The translations under genes and the position numbers were made by a program. A DNA stretch of 64,000 nucleotides from Actinostola sp. cb2023 (Eukaryota; Cnidaria; Anthozoa; Actiniaria; Actinostolidae): positions 77,001 through 141,000 of the forward strand of contig JAUJYZ010000373.1 in NCBI GenBank assembly GCA_033675265.1. Direction: 5' to 3'. Below, in pieces: positions 35,850 to 47,768 of the stretch; within the stretch, counting starts at the first letter, position 1, and each line of letters begins with the position of its first letter. Under the pieces are notes generated by a model. It had not been told where the DNA came from. It saw only the letters and a program-made list of their open reading frames with translations, and did not search any database.

Positions 35850-37597
35850 ATCGCTTTTTTTTCTGAAGAGATTGAAAATTGATACTTGTATCGCTCATCC
35901 TTTCATAGAGTTCCGTCTTTACAACACGGGCGATGCTGAAGAACCTCTTTCAACAGTCGAATTAAATCCTTTTTGCGGTTTTTGGCTCTATAGCTTTAAG
36001 CATTGCGACGTTAAATATGTCGATCGTTCTTCTCTTGTACTGGTCGCAAAGATCGAAAGCATCAAAAGTCATGGGATGCTTGAGGCCGATCTCATTATCA
36101 ATGTCGTTCATCAATGTACAGCGGTCAGATGCTCTAATGAGACATTCAATGTCTTGTCGATCACCTTCTGATTGCAATTCTTCATCTGTTGATAGAGCTT
36201 CTTGCCCACGAGACTTTTGCCTTGATGCTAATCGTGAAAAAAACCCTGCGACATGTGTTTTTGTTAACCACTCCTCTCTTTTAAGAACATCCGCTCATTC
36301 TTTTCGTTCCTTGCATTACGAATGTTTAGCGCAACTTCGTCTAGATCAGCTTTTCTCCCAGTCCTTTCTCCAATTCCAAACGTTGTGGTCAGGTACGTTC
36401 GTACTTTTTTGGAGAAATGAACACCACCAGTTTTAGGCTTTGCTAGAGCCCATCCAGTGCTTAGATGTGAGGACGTTCCCTGCCTTAGAGCACGACTCAT
36501 AGGAACCTGTACTGTGCTCACGTGACTTACATCGACAGAATAATTTTTTTCTGCCCAGTCCCTTCGAATTGTGTCATAAAACGACACCTTGGCGTCTGGA
36601 ATCTCATGTACTTCTACATCTATATGCAGTTCCAGTTCTGAAAATGAATCAAATGTATCCGTGCAACCTGCTTCAGGACACACGAACAAATGTGCTTCTT
36701 CTTCGTTTTCATCGTTCTCTTCCTGACGCTTCTTAATGGGCAACTTCCTCATTTGAGTAGATTCGAAAAAACCCTGTCCTTCGTTCAGTGAAAGGTTGGT
36801 TGGTCCTTGATGTCGCACAGACAATGACTGCCAAGGGATGAGCTTCCCAATACCAACAGCGTATGCCTTCCAAACTCTCAGCCCACTCTTCTCGTATCGA
36901 AAGTTGTGTAATTCACTGAAGTGTGTTATCTTATTGATTTGCAGGTTTTTCTTTGACTCATTCAAAATGCTTACAGCTGCCGTTGTTCCTTTAATGGGCC
37001 GTTATTTCAGTGCCTCTCGCATGTTTGACACATTAATGATATCATGTCCTTCTGCACAATACTTTCTGATTGCTCCCTTCATAGGACACAGTACTCTGTC
37101 GCATATTTCTTTCCCTTGTTGTGGTTCTGAAAAGTCATAGCGCACTACCGTAATTCCAACACGATCTCCAATATCTCTTGCAGCCGCAATAAGGTGATTG
37201 TGGTAGCAGCCAGCTTCGTCAGAGCGCAAGTACACTTCTTTTACCGATGGAAAGTTTACTTTACTTTAATATTTCTAAGTAGGTTTTTTAGAATTGAAGC
37301 GACTGCATACCAATCCTGAGAACAGGAATCAAATAAATGGGCGTATGAGAGGACTTTGATTTGTTGTGTTTCTTGATCTCGAGTAACGACACTGCTGATA
37401 TGCCAACTGAGTCCTCACTTACCGAACCAATCACTCTGTTTTTCTCTGTATTTGGTCTGAATTTTTTTTATTGCCCAGTCAATTACAATTAACGCAGATT
37501 CGCCGTCAAAGTTCTGCAAAAGCTCTTGCTTAGCTGATTCTTGGTTAACAGAACGAACAACGACCAACCATCTACAATGATCACCCACCCCGTCCAC
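35850..37597 (-). pseudogene. Decayed C2H2-type multi-copy gene, function unknown
   Basis: Reading down the minus strand: FDGESALIVIDWAIK and KYREKQSDWFGK (37530-37418); GLSWHISSVVTRD; AHLFDSCSQDWYAVAS; YLRSDEAGCYHNHLI; YDFSEPQQGKEICDRV; a C2H2-like CPEAGCTDTFDSFSELELHI; then GWALAKPKTGGVHFSKKVRT and GIGERTGRKADLDEVALNI. I recognise this arrangement as a multi-copy anthozoan family whose function I do not know; D, H and zinc-ligand residues suggest a transposon-derived nuclease-like protein. It is broken: TGA after FGK, a 5-bp AAGTA repeat near 37258 that shifts the frame, TAA after MREALK near 37000, and further shifts toward 36260. The last recognisable part is HPMTFDAFDLC at about 36050. 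Neighbours are repeats only. Confidence 0.7.
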
Positions 37598-37599
37598 CT

Positions 37600-37775
37600 C
37601 TCTAAAATGACCACCCCTCTACAACGTCCACCTCTTTACAACGACCACCCCTACAACGACCACCTCTATAACGACCACCTCTGCAACGACCATCTCTCTA
37701 CAATGACCACCTCTCAGACAATGACCAGCTTTCTACAATAACCACCACTCCGTACAACAACTAACCCTCTACTAC
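37600..37775. repeat. Imperfect ~15-bp tandem repeat (ACGACCACCTCTACA)
   Basis: About ten diverged units of ACGACCACCTCTACA with lengths 15-21 bp, starting within the upstream border of the decayed gene. Confidence 0.8.
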
Positions 37776-39130
37776 GGCCACACATATCTAAAGGTACCAC
37801 ATCCCTAAATACCAGCTCAGATCAGCTCTCTAGGTCTACAACGGCCACCTCGATCGAAGTCATCCCAAAAAATGTGTTTGCAAAGTGCATTTGAATTCAT
37901 TTAATCAGAAATACATGGCACATGACGAAAAATTAAAACTCGTCGTATTTTGTCCAAAAATATCCTATTATAGTCTTAAAAACGTGGTGGCATTTGTTTG
38001 TGAAAATATATATTTAAACGCCAAAAAAATATAAAAATCCGTGACGACCCCGCGTACATTCAAAACACACGAAAAAATCGCGAGTCATACCTCCTCGTAA
38101 ACTTCGCTATTTCTGCTTCGCATTAGACTAAAGTCCTATTTTGACCTTGCAAAGTCGTAGTCGAAGTATTTATGAGTAATTTGAATCCAATTATAAACTT
38201 GCGGCTTAATTGTAAAGGTCACGGCGAGGCGTTGAAAATTACTAAATCTCGCCATCTCAAAATTCTTGTTTTGGAGCAGTTTTTCAAAATAAAGTTTCCT
38301 CTCCCTGTATAATTATATTTTACTTGAAATTTAGATGTTTTGAAAGTAGAAATGCTACTGTAAATGGGGGTATGAAAATCGTCTTGGGGCTTTTTATCAG
38401 CGTTGAAAAATAAATATCTTAAAATGACACTAATCCCAACATTTAGCTGTCAACAACTACTCACGGTCGGCACATACTTTGTAACAAATGACCGAAAGCT
38501 TGGCGATTTCTTCTTTTTCTTTGGTATTCAGTTCTAAACAACAGTTGTAACGTCGTATTTAGCTGACCTGAAATATCAGGGTCCATAAATTTCATAGATA
38601 TATCAGTGAGTCTAACCTCTTGTTGACGTGCGGGGTCAACAAGATCAGTTAACCTAGATTACCTAAGTAATCAACTTGCAGCTATCGAAAACGACTCATG
38701 AATATAATTATATTGCATTTGAGCTTTTTAAGCGTTGGTTGTGCTCCCCTTCTGAAGAAATGTGTAACAATGATAATGTAAAAAGACATCGACATTTTGT
38801 GTATATCAGTCTTGGGTTGAGAACGCTAATTTATGCAAATAGTGCCGGGAGAATTAAATATAATTGGCAGATAATATCTGTACAAAAACAAACTGCTGTA
38901 GGTTCAATCCCATAATTTTCTCAAGAAAAAGGACTAGAGTTCTTCATAGTTTTGATAGTGGATCAGCACTTTACCGTGGTATAGTAAATGGAACTGGTCA
39001 TTTGTTCCTTTCAAAAGCTGGTTGGAGGCGTTTGCGCCTCTGACAAGCGATATGAATTGAACGAACAGTTGTTGTTCATGCGAGAAAGGCACACACTTGT
39101 GCATAAAGCTGCTACTGTGAAAGGTGTACG
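37776..39130. other. No gene seen
   Basis: AT-rich non-coding sequence; open frames are short and unrecognised. Confidence 0.4.
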
Positions 39131-39763
39131 CTAACCTGAGTATCAGTCCTTCAAAAAGGAAAGGGGGGAGAGGCCCGGGGAGAAGAAAGAGGAGGAAGGC
39201 CTGACACAAGGGCATTGATCTGCCCGTGTCAGCCGTCCAGATTCTGGACGTTGGCATGATTGGATAAAACACAAAGGCTTGAAACGTCCCCAGGGAAACG
39301 TCAAAAGGCTTTAGAAGGAGCTAAGAAGCCTTTCCTGGAATTGAATTGAAGAAATAACAAGAACTTTGTCTTCAAACTAACAAAAACGACGTTTTGCCGA
39401 CAGGCTGATTTATCAGCTGTTTCTTAGTTTCATCTTGTAAGTAAGTAAGGACTTCATTTAACGAGGGAAGCACAATAAAACCAAATTGAAGAAGATATAA
39501 ACGATGCTTGTAGAACGTACCGAAACGGTTTTAAAAACTCCAACAGCACTGAAGGTCAAGCTCCTTGACATACGACAGTCTTGACATCACAGTTGGCAAA
39601 GCGGAAGTGATTTTGATTGGTTGTTATTTTCAGATATATGTATCGTGCTGCGAGGGGGCGGAATGCTCAAATCAATTGGTCTGTGTCAGGTTTTTTTCCC
39701 CTTCTCTTCCCCCTTTCTTTTTTCTCTCCCCCTCCGCCAAAAAAAGCCTGATACTCAGGTTAG
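39131..39763. repeat. 633-bp inverted-repeat unit, CTAACCTGAGTATCAG ends
   Basis: CTAACCTGAGTATCAG at 39131-39146 is perfectly complemented at 39748-39763, with purine-rich (39155-39200) and pyrimidine-rich (39690-39740) arms inside. A third diverged copy of the end, CTGAAACTCAGGTTA, lies near 40400. Confidence 0.6.
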
Positions 39764-39766
39764 GGG

Positions 39767-40696
39767 AATAAACAGCATGCACTCACGTTTGATTCTCGAG
39801 AAAACGGGACAACTTATTGCAGTTGAGAAGTTTAACATGAGTTTCAGGCTCAAAGGGGAGGGGATGGGAAATAAGGAGAGAGGAGAGGGAAAGGATAGGA
39901 TAGGGGAGGGGAAAGGAAAGGGAGGGGAGGGGAAAGGAGAGGGGAGAGGAAAGGAGAGGGGGAGGAGGAAAGGAGAGGGGAGAGGGAAAGGATAGGAGAG
40001 GGAAAAGATAGGGGAAAGGAGAGGGGAGGGGAAAGGAGAGGGGAGAGGGATATAGGAGAGGGGAGGAAAAGGCTGAGGGGAGGGGAAAGGAGAGGGGAGA
40101 GGGAAAGCATAGGACAGGCGGGGAGGGAAATAATATGGGAGGGGAAGGGAAAGGAGAGGGAAGAGCGAAAGGATAAGAGAGGAAAAGGAGAGGGGAGGAG
40201 AGGGGAGAGGGATAGGAGAGGGGAGGAATTAAAGGATAGGAAATGGGAATAAAGGATAGGGGATGGGGGAGTTGAGGGCAGGGGAAAGGAGAGGGGAGGA
40301 AAAGGATAGGGGAGAGGGAAAGGAGAGGAGAGTGGAGGAAAAGGATAGGAGAGGCCTAGGAAGCCGGAAAGGAGGGGAGGGTAAAGGGGCTTTGGACCTG
40401 AAACTCAGGTTATAATTACCACCACGTGCGCTACCTAGCGGTATCTCCACTACTCTCCGTTCTTCTTCCAATTTCCTTGTTTCTTCTTATTGTTGAATTA
40501 CCTTCAAATACTCTGAGCACATATAGCATATTGCTAGATCAAATCAGAAAACATGGATCTCAGCAATTTAGGTAGCTGCTGTCTCAGGCAAACATGGAAT
40601 GATAAACGTAAATTGTCTCGTTGTTACTTACGCGATCCAACTGCAATAAGTTGTCCCGTTTTCCCGAGAATCAAATGTGAGTGCATGCTGTTTATT
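39767..40696. repeat. Inverted repeat (56-bp arms) enclosing a polypurine tract
   Basis: AATAAACAGCATGCACTCAC at 39767 is the start of a 56-bp arm matched by 40641-40696 with two mismatches. Between the arms 39845-40395 is almost pure A/G on the plus strand (AGGGGAGGGGAAAGGAGAGG and variants). GAGTTTCAGG and its complement border the tract. Long polypurine mirror-like tracts can form triplex (H-) DNA. Open frames in it are compositional. Confidence 0.75.
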
Positions 40697-41017
40697 CTGC
40701 GCAACCCTTTCACAGTAGCAGATTTGTGCGCAATTAAGGGTTGCGGTACTGAATATCTGACTTTGCGTGTTCGCCATCTAATGCCATACTCGGCTCGATG
40801 TCGAGGACATATAGTCAGCAACGAATGGGACTCATCAGCTACATGATCAGTGAAATGGTACTGTATAAACGATACAAATGTGCAAAGAATCAATACCTGC
40901 TCTTGCAAGCAGCAACTTCATTTCGTTCAGTCAGGGACAAATCTTCGCTAATCCCATTCATTTCTAGATGTCTCGACACATATCTATTGCATTCTGCCAG
41001 AGGAACACATTGAAACT

Positions 41018-41347
41018 CCCAGGGGGGTACTCAGGGGTATCAGTGACGGGAAGGTGCGAATGAAGCCAAACCTTTTAACCCAATAAAGACCTTTTAACCC
41101 AAAAAAGTCTATTACGCAAAAACAAGACCCCAAAAAAGTCCAACATCCATTTTTCTCCACATACTGAATCGAGAACGGTAGGATATCATTTTTATCAACC
41201 CCCAAAAAGTCCTTGCCAGAATCTTTATTTCAAAAAAAAAGGCCACCAGAAAATTGCTAACCCCCAAAAAGTCCCAAGCCGCAGATTTCAAACCCAAAAA
41301 GGTCTTCGCACCTCCCCGTCACTGATACTCCTGAGTACCCCCCTGGG
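41018..41347. mobile_element. 330-bp hAT-like MITE with 8-bp target duplication
   Basis: Ends CCCAGGGGGGTACTCAGG and complement, inverted arms of about 45 bp (to AAGGTGCGA). TTGAAACT lies directly outside both ends (41010-41017 and 41348-41355). An 8-bp duplication fits hAT. The centre repeats CCCAAAAAAGTCC. Confidence 0.85.
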
Positions 41348-41359
41348 TTGAAACTGGTC

Positions 41360-42850
41360 TGGATATTCTGGACTATAAACTCCACAAGACACGTTGCTTT
41401 TTACATGAGCCGAAAAGCTACACAACGCCATTTCCAACTAGTGCAGTACTGGATTGAGCAATGTCACAAATTACGAAACATCGTGCAAAGATCCAGAGAT
41501 AATTATTCAAAATTTAACTGGATAACTGGATTAACTGAACATTGCATATATCACTGCTAGGCCTGCAGTTTGTCGTTAGAATATGTGCAACAGGTTGGCA
41601 GTATCGCAAAATTATGCTATTCAGGGAAGATCAAAGGCCAATGTAAGCTATTTTAGGATACAAAAACTGCTACAACAGGATACAAACAATGATACCGTGA
41701 CAAGTCTTGGCCTAAATGTACGGTGAGTCCATTATGTTTAGTGAGTGGCCTACTCATGCAGTTACAGAAGTCAGTTTTAAGTATCTCAAACGTTTATCGT
41801 ATTGGTTGAATGTAGTTGCAAAGTAACAGAATACCGAATAAATGGTTGTTTTAAAATGCGTAGCGGCAGTTAAACGGCTCGTGATCAATTTCATTAATTA
41901 GCCGGTTACTTCCGATTGTCTTTGATAGGTCGACAATGTTTTCACTCTTTTATCATGCGATATTCTCAAAATTGTAGATCTTTTCAAATATCAGAAATCT
42001 ACCTATCTAGAGCCGATAGTGGCAAACTAGAACTTGCAAGCCTCGTCTAACAACATCGTCACTGATGTTTTTAATCGGTTTTTGTAGCGTGACCATCCGT
42101 TGTTTATCTGATACGGTTTCACAGAGAACAACTTCCGTTTTCTTAGTTTATCAACTAAAAGCATAGCTAGAAGGTATTACAAACGATTTTTGGGTTCTCT
42201 CGTACTTTACTTCGCTTTGGGGTTAGTTTGGACATTTCATTGCATATCGCATATCTCGTTGAAGACGTTCAAATGGCACGAGTTAATATTTCACTGCGCG
42301 GTCGCGTTTTAATTTGCAGAGCTGACTTTTTGCCTGTCAAAACTAGAATAAGCGTGCTTTCATGCAGTGTAATTTTTTTACCCATTTGTTACCAGGATCG
42401 ATTTTGGAAGGTTGAACTTGGTCCTTATTTTGGCCGTTGCAAGAACGTAAAATAAGACGGTGTAGATCAAGGTCAAAACCACATATTCATAAAGGATTTT
42501 GTTCAAAGCTTTGTAGCAATTCTTGAAGCTAGTGAGTTCTTTGCAATGTGTGAGCAACATCAATTTGATTTAAACATTTGCGAGCTCTCATCATCGCTTT
42601 AAAGTTGGCTCATAATTCGTGCATATTAATGAGGTAAAATCGGAAATTTAATTGATTTTTTTAACTTTTGTAAATTTCTCAAAATTGAAAACGCGCTGGG
42701 ATTTTTTAGTATGATTTCCTAAAACAGTTCACCCAAAGGGATGTTTTGGTGAAATAAAAACAAATTCGAAATTTCACAACTGATTTGAGATTCTCGATTC
42801 TTACAGGCCTCTTAATTGACCAAAATCGATTTCACATGATTTGCATCTGA
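41360..42850. other. No gene seen
   Basis: Non-coding; no repeat structure or domain identified. Confidence 0.4.
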
Positions 42851-42851
42851 C

Positions 42852-45470
42852 TTATTTCTTTGATGTGAACTCAAGCATAAATGGGTTGTCATTGTGGTAT
42901 ATTTCTGTATATATCTGATGGTTAGTTGGTCTCTGTACTACTGCTGGTGTTGTTGGTCTGGGTGTCGTTTGGGGTTTGTAATGGTATCTATTTCTGCTTC
43001 CTTTTTTTCCTGCCACTTCAACACTAATATTTCCATTTACCAATGCAGTTTTATTTGCCACTCCTTTCTTCTTACTTATAAACTTTAAATGCTCATTCAG
43101 AATTTCACACAGTTCTGCCACCACAATTGAGTGCTTACAAACTTTGTCATGTCTGTACCTCCCACAGTTGCAGACAGTGTGATCCTTGTACACATTAACT
43201 TCAACATGACCATGTTTGGCATCTCTGCTATTGCCACATAAAACTTATGTCCTCCATCAGCTTCTAGAGAAGGTTGTCGTTCAATGGCATGTGGATGGTT
43301 TAGAAGCTTGCTTACTTCAGCTTTAAGGTGATCAGCATTCTCCACACTGTATCCAAAGTATGTCTGAAGTTGATCTGTTACATCAACAGTAGTTTCCTTG
43401 TATTCTTCAACTGGAACCTGAGTTTCGGCCTTTGGCCACGGTATTTCTTTTCCTGCAAAAACATCCTCTACTGACAATTTATTGACCTTTGTTACATAGT
43501 TTTTCTTTTCTGTTTCATTCCAGTCGACCCAGATTTCAGGAGGCACTTGTAAGTACTTTGCTTTTTCAGATAAGGTGTATTCTGCACTGGATCCTGAAAT
43601 GGCCAAAGCAAATTCTGTCTGTTGCCTAGTATGAATTTTCTGAAATACATGTTTGGTAAATTGTAGTTTACTTAGGATGGAAACAAACTGCACCTTTCTC
43701 CGACTTCATCATGTAATTATTCATACATCTGACACATTGGTGTAACATCGCAAAGGTTTACCATCAACTTCTGGGAGTCCAGCCTTTCGTCTCACTTTTG
43801 CAACCTGTGACTTTCTCATCATATCATAATTGTTATCAAGATATGACCAATATTTAGGCTTATAGGTAGTACCAGCAGTCACTTTTAGACACCCACGCTC
43901 AGCCATTTCTATTTCTTCCTTGGTGGAATCCAGTCGCTCTCTTAAGTCATGCTTATCTTCTGCATCTAAGATGCCTTCTGCCTTGCCTTTAAGACCAAAT
44001 GTCTTTTCAAGAAAAAACTTCTGGTCACCATTGTTCCTTATGCCAATATTACATAGTTTCTCACGACAGTTCCCTTCAAAATGACGAAAGCATCTAAGGC
44101 TTTGGGCAATGCTAAAATCATCTTTGAACGCTTGTTTCAAAGCTTTCTCACCATCAGTTACAAAACCTTTCGCTTTATTAAGACCTTTACATTTGGAAAC
44201 ATAAGTAGAAGATAGAATTTTGTACTGTGCATAATCTTTCTGATGATGGATCATAGTAGGTCCAAGAAATACAGGGTGTTCTCCAGTTCTTAAACTTTTC
44301 AGCAAAAGGTTCTTGTAGACAATGGGTGTTACTTCAAACTTCCCCAGATATTGGATAACTGTAGATCTCTGATGTTGTGAACCTTTTCATGTCCAAACAC
44401 ATGACCTGTGTAGATTTCACCAACGCGTACTCGGTTTAGATGTGAACATTACAAATCTTTTAAGACGTACATAGATTTATTATTTCGTTATAATTCGGGT
44501 TCAGGATGTGGTTCAACTAGTAAAAGAGGAGAACATCAATGATTACACGGAATATACTAAGGAATAGCAAATAACAAGATAACTTACAATTATTTGTCTG
44601 CTCTTTGGGGATGTTCTTAACTCAACTGAATACATTATGCATGATTCATCTTTATCTACTGTATCCGCAAAGGATTATGGGTAATGAACACTACAACCTG
44701 TGTCCCAAGGATCCACGTATCTGATGGGAAGTCTGAGTGGTTCATAACCAGATCTTCATCTTGATCTCTTGCATATATAAGAAGATCATTTACCGGATCT
44801 GGACTGCTAGCTTTTCTATGCATTGACTGTAGTTTTCTTATTTGTTCTCTTGAACGAGGCATATCACCTGGTGTGGCAGAACCACAAGCTCCACCAGCAC
44901 TGGCCACAGCATCATCGTATATTGAAGAAGCTGATGTCTTCTTTTCCACTGCCTCTTCAATGCCATTATCGTATTCTTCTTTGTGGGATAATATGGCTTG
45001 GAAGTCTTGCTGTTCCCATGTTTTGAAACTTGCAATTCAACCACCTCTTTTCCTGATGTTATGTGATATTGTATCAGACATGAATTATTTATTAGTGAGC
45101 CTTCCTTGTCTTTTAAAATAAAGATGGATCTAACAAGTGACTTTTCTGCCTTGCTTTTTGACTGGTGTACAATATGATATTGGAACTCTGATGTCAAAGG
45201 TTCTGATTTCTTTGATAGTATGGAAATTTCATTCATCTCAGAAGGCTGAATTTCTACTGTCCATATTCCACATCTCAAAACTCCCTTGTAAACTCCATTC
45301 ATGTCTTGTTTCACGTCCTCCCAGTCTTCGTAAAGAGACAGATCAATAAGAAATGAGACATTTTCTCTGACTTTCAAGGGATGTTTCTTACACTTCTGTG
45401 TGTTTGTTTTCTTTAGTATTGCAATTACTTCACGAGGAGTATACCTCTGTTTATGCCCCTGTTCGTACAT
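42852..45470 (-). pseudogene. Decayed MULE transposase-like gene with SWIM zinc finger
   Basis: Mutator-like (MULE) transposases cut and paste DNA with a DDE nuclease and often end in a SWIM zinc finger. Order on the minus strand: an N-terminal region from 45470 (RYTPREVIAILKKTNTQKC), an IYDDAVASAGGACGSA block with PRSREQIRKLQ (44930-44820), the catalytic core at 44305-43721 (GFVTDGEKALKQAF, LRCFRHFEGNCREKL), a linker with FALAISGSSAEYTLSEKAK, and the SWIM finger VCNCGRYRHDKVCKHS (C-x-C-x(n)-C-x-H) at about 43165-43115. Frames change near 44960, 43720 and 43220, and an AT-rich, possibly intronic gap spans 44655-44400. No terminal inverted repeats were found around it, so it may be a domesticated or degenerate copy. 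The C-terminal tail is Pro/Thr-rich. Confidence 0.75.
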
Positions 45471-45499
45471 AGGAAACTCAGTCTTTTCTTTCCAATATT

Positions 45500-46635
45500 C
45501 TATTCTCCTTGGTTCCTAGAACAAGTTATAAAAATAACTTAGTTTTCATCGTAATGCAATGCTGCAGTGTATAAAATAAATAAAATAACACTAATTGGGG
45601 GACACTGTACTCTCATACACACTACTACTAAATGTACATTCTAATATTCCATGCACACAACTCTCAGTTCACTAGTACGTTTTTACTGAGGGAGGAAAAC
45701 AAGTCATTACAATACACCTGTATGAATTTTTATGACACATTAGATAGAAAGGGCACTTTGGAAATCTTACATTTTCTGGATCTACATTTTCATGTATACA
45801 ATCTAAAGAAGAATCTGAAGAAATTGAACAATACATCTCTTGTGTTTCTTTGTTATGGGTTTTGATTTTCTGTAAAAAGAAATAAACCATCATATATGTG
45901 CCTATGAACATTCTTTATTGTCGTTTTAAAGGTTTAAAATGACAACATTTCAGCACATAACAGTAATCAGGATACACCATGAGTTTTGCTTTGTCTATAA
46001 CAAAGTGCTTGGACCATATATGCAGCTCTATGATGGAGGGATTTTCCTGCTTCGATTGAAGTGATCGTCAATATTACGTTCTTGTACGACTTCGACTTCG
46101 ATAGCTATGCAGTTTGTGTGAGCAGGATAAACAAAGGTTATCTTAATCTGGAAATCTTAGAGTTGTAATGTAATATCGGGTGATATCGATAGTGACTGTA
46201 CCATCTATGGCCAAGAATGTGGAATAATCAGGATAAAATCACATCGATTAGACCGACATTGTGAAAAGTGACAAAGGTAGGTCTTTCGTGAATTTTTATT
46301 TCTCAGAATTCGCCTCTTCAGACTTTCAACAATTGGATTGAATGTGTTTAGGAGATTATACGAATTTCCTTTATAGTGATATTTAGTAAATGAAATTAGT
46401 TTTTGAGCGAAATAATCGAGCTATAATAAGACTAATCTTTCATATTTTGACCATTTCCTTCAAATGGTACGAACCCCCACCGTAAAATTATAATTTTCCC
46501 CAAAAAACGTTTTCTAGAATTTAAAACATCAATGTCTATAGAAGTTGTGATAAAAGTATCATATCTTAGAAGAGCGTACTTTAGGAGATATCGTTTGGCC
46601 TGTTTTTCTACCAAAATGGCTGACATGGACCCTCG
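45500..46635. other. No gene seen
   Basis: AT-rich DNA upstream of the MULE gene; the 77- and 79-residue overlapping frames at 45632-45911 have no domain I recognise. Confidence 0.35.
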
Positions 46636-46639
46636 TTAA

Positions 46640-47197
46640 AGGGGGACTAGTACGTAAATCGTGCAAAGTTTGATTTAGCTGAAACTTCACTGAAATAATC
46701 TCAAAGACCCATACAATAACTGGTTAATTTTTTTCTCAAAAATTCCAATGGGAAGTAATACATTTTTATGAATCTTTAGAGGTGTCAGTGACGTCACTTA
46801 CTCAACCCAAACTCAGCTCCATACATTTCTTTGTATTTTGTGATCAAAATATCTCAACGGTTTGTTCAGATAACAGCTCTGCATTGAAGAAAACTAGTCA
46901 AACAATCAATCCTAAGCACATATAAGGTAAGAAAACTCCTTCACACAAACGTTTAGCTTCATAGAAATAAAATAATTCAAGATATTAAACATGAAGAAAT
47001 GTACGGAGCGAAGCCGTGATCATTGTTTCGGTTGAGTAAGTGACGTCACTGACACCTCTAAAGATTCATAAAAATGGATTACTTCCCGTTGGAATTTTTG
47101 AAAACAAAATTAACCAGTGATTGTATGGGTCTACGAGATTATTTCAGTGAAGTTTCAGCTAAATCAAATTTTGAACGATTTACGTACTAGTCCCCCT
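46640..47197. mobile_element. 558-bp TTAA-flanked MITE with ~165-bp TIRs
   Basis: Starts AGGGGGACTAGTACGTAAAT and ends with the complement; arms pair to about 46807/47032 (GTGACGTCACTTACTCAAC facing its complement). TTAA outside both ends (46636-46639 and 47198-47201). Confidence 0.85.
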
Positions 47198-47291
47198 TTA
47201 AGTGTTGATTTTCTGAGCGAATACTCCAAGCGAATTGTAGTGATTGACCATTTTTAAAAACTAGAAGAGTTGCCCTGCTTGTGAAACAAAT

Positions 47292-47734
47292 TTGAATGAA
47301 ATTGGTTTAAATGCGCCGGAGAACGAGCCTCGTTCATTTGCCCTTTACTGGAGGGCATTTTGGGCTGAATTTGTTGCACATGGGCCAGAAGGAACAATTG
47401 CCGTTTCTATGGCAACAATACATTTGATGACCCCAACAAGGTGGGTGAAAAATTTTCATTTCCAACTTTGCTTGATTTTCTCATTCACCTGCTCTTAAGT
47501 CGTTTTCGTCTTTAAGTGAGGTCTTGTCGATGGTAAATACAGAATTAACTTGGCCAACGGTTGGTCGATTACGGCATATCACAAAAGAAGGATTGATTAG
47601 AAACTGAACAATGTCTTTGTTCTTAAAGTTGTCAACTCAGGGAATATATGGACCTTGTGTATTGTCATGTAAGTACTGGACATCTTCGACGCTCACAGAT
47701 AGCAAGGAGACATCGGTTGTCTCAGATGAACTGC

Positions 47735-47768
<34 letters not shown>

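Noticed and set aside
39621..40471. Several 80-124 residue frames in the GA-rich tract
   Set aside because: Composition of a purine-only strand removes stops; the peptides are low-complexity.
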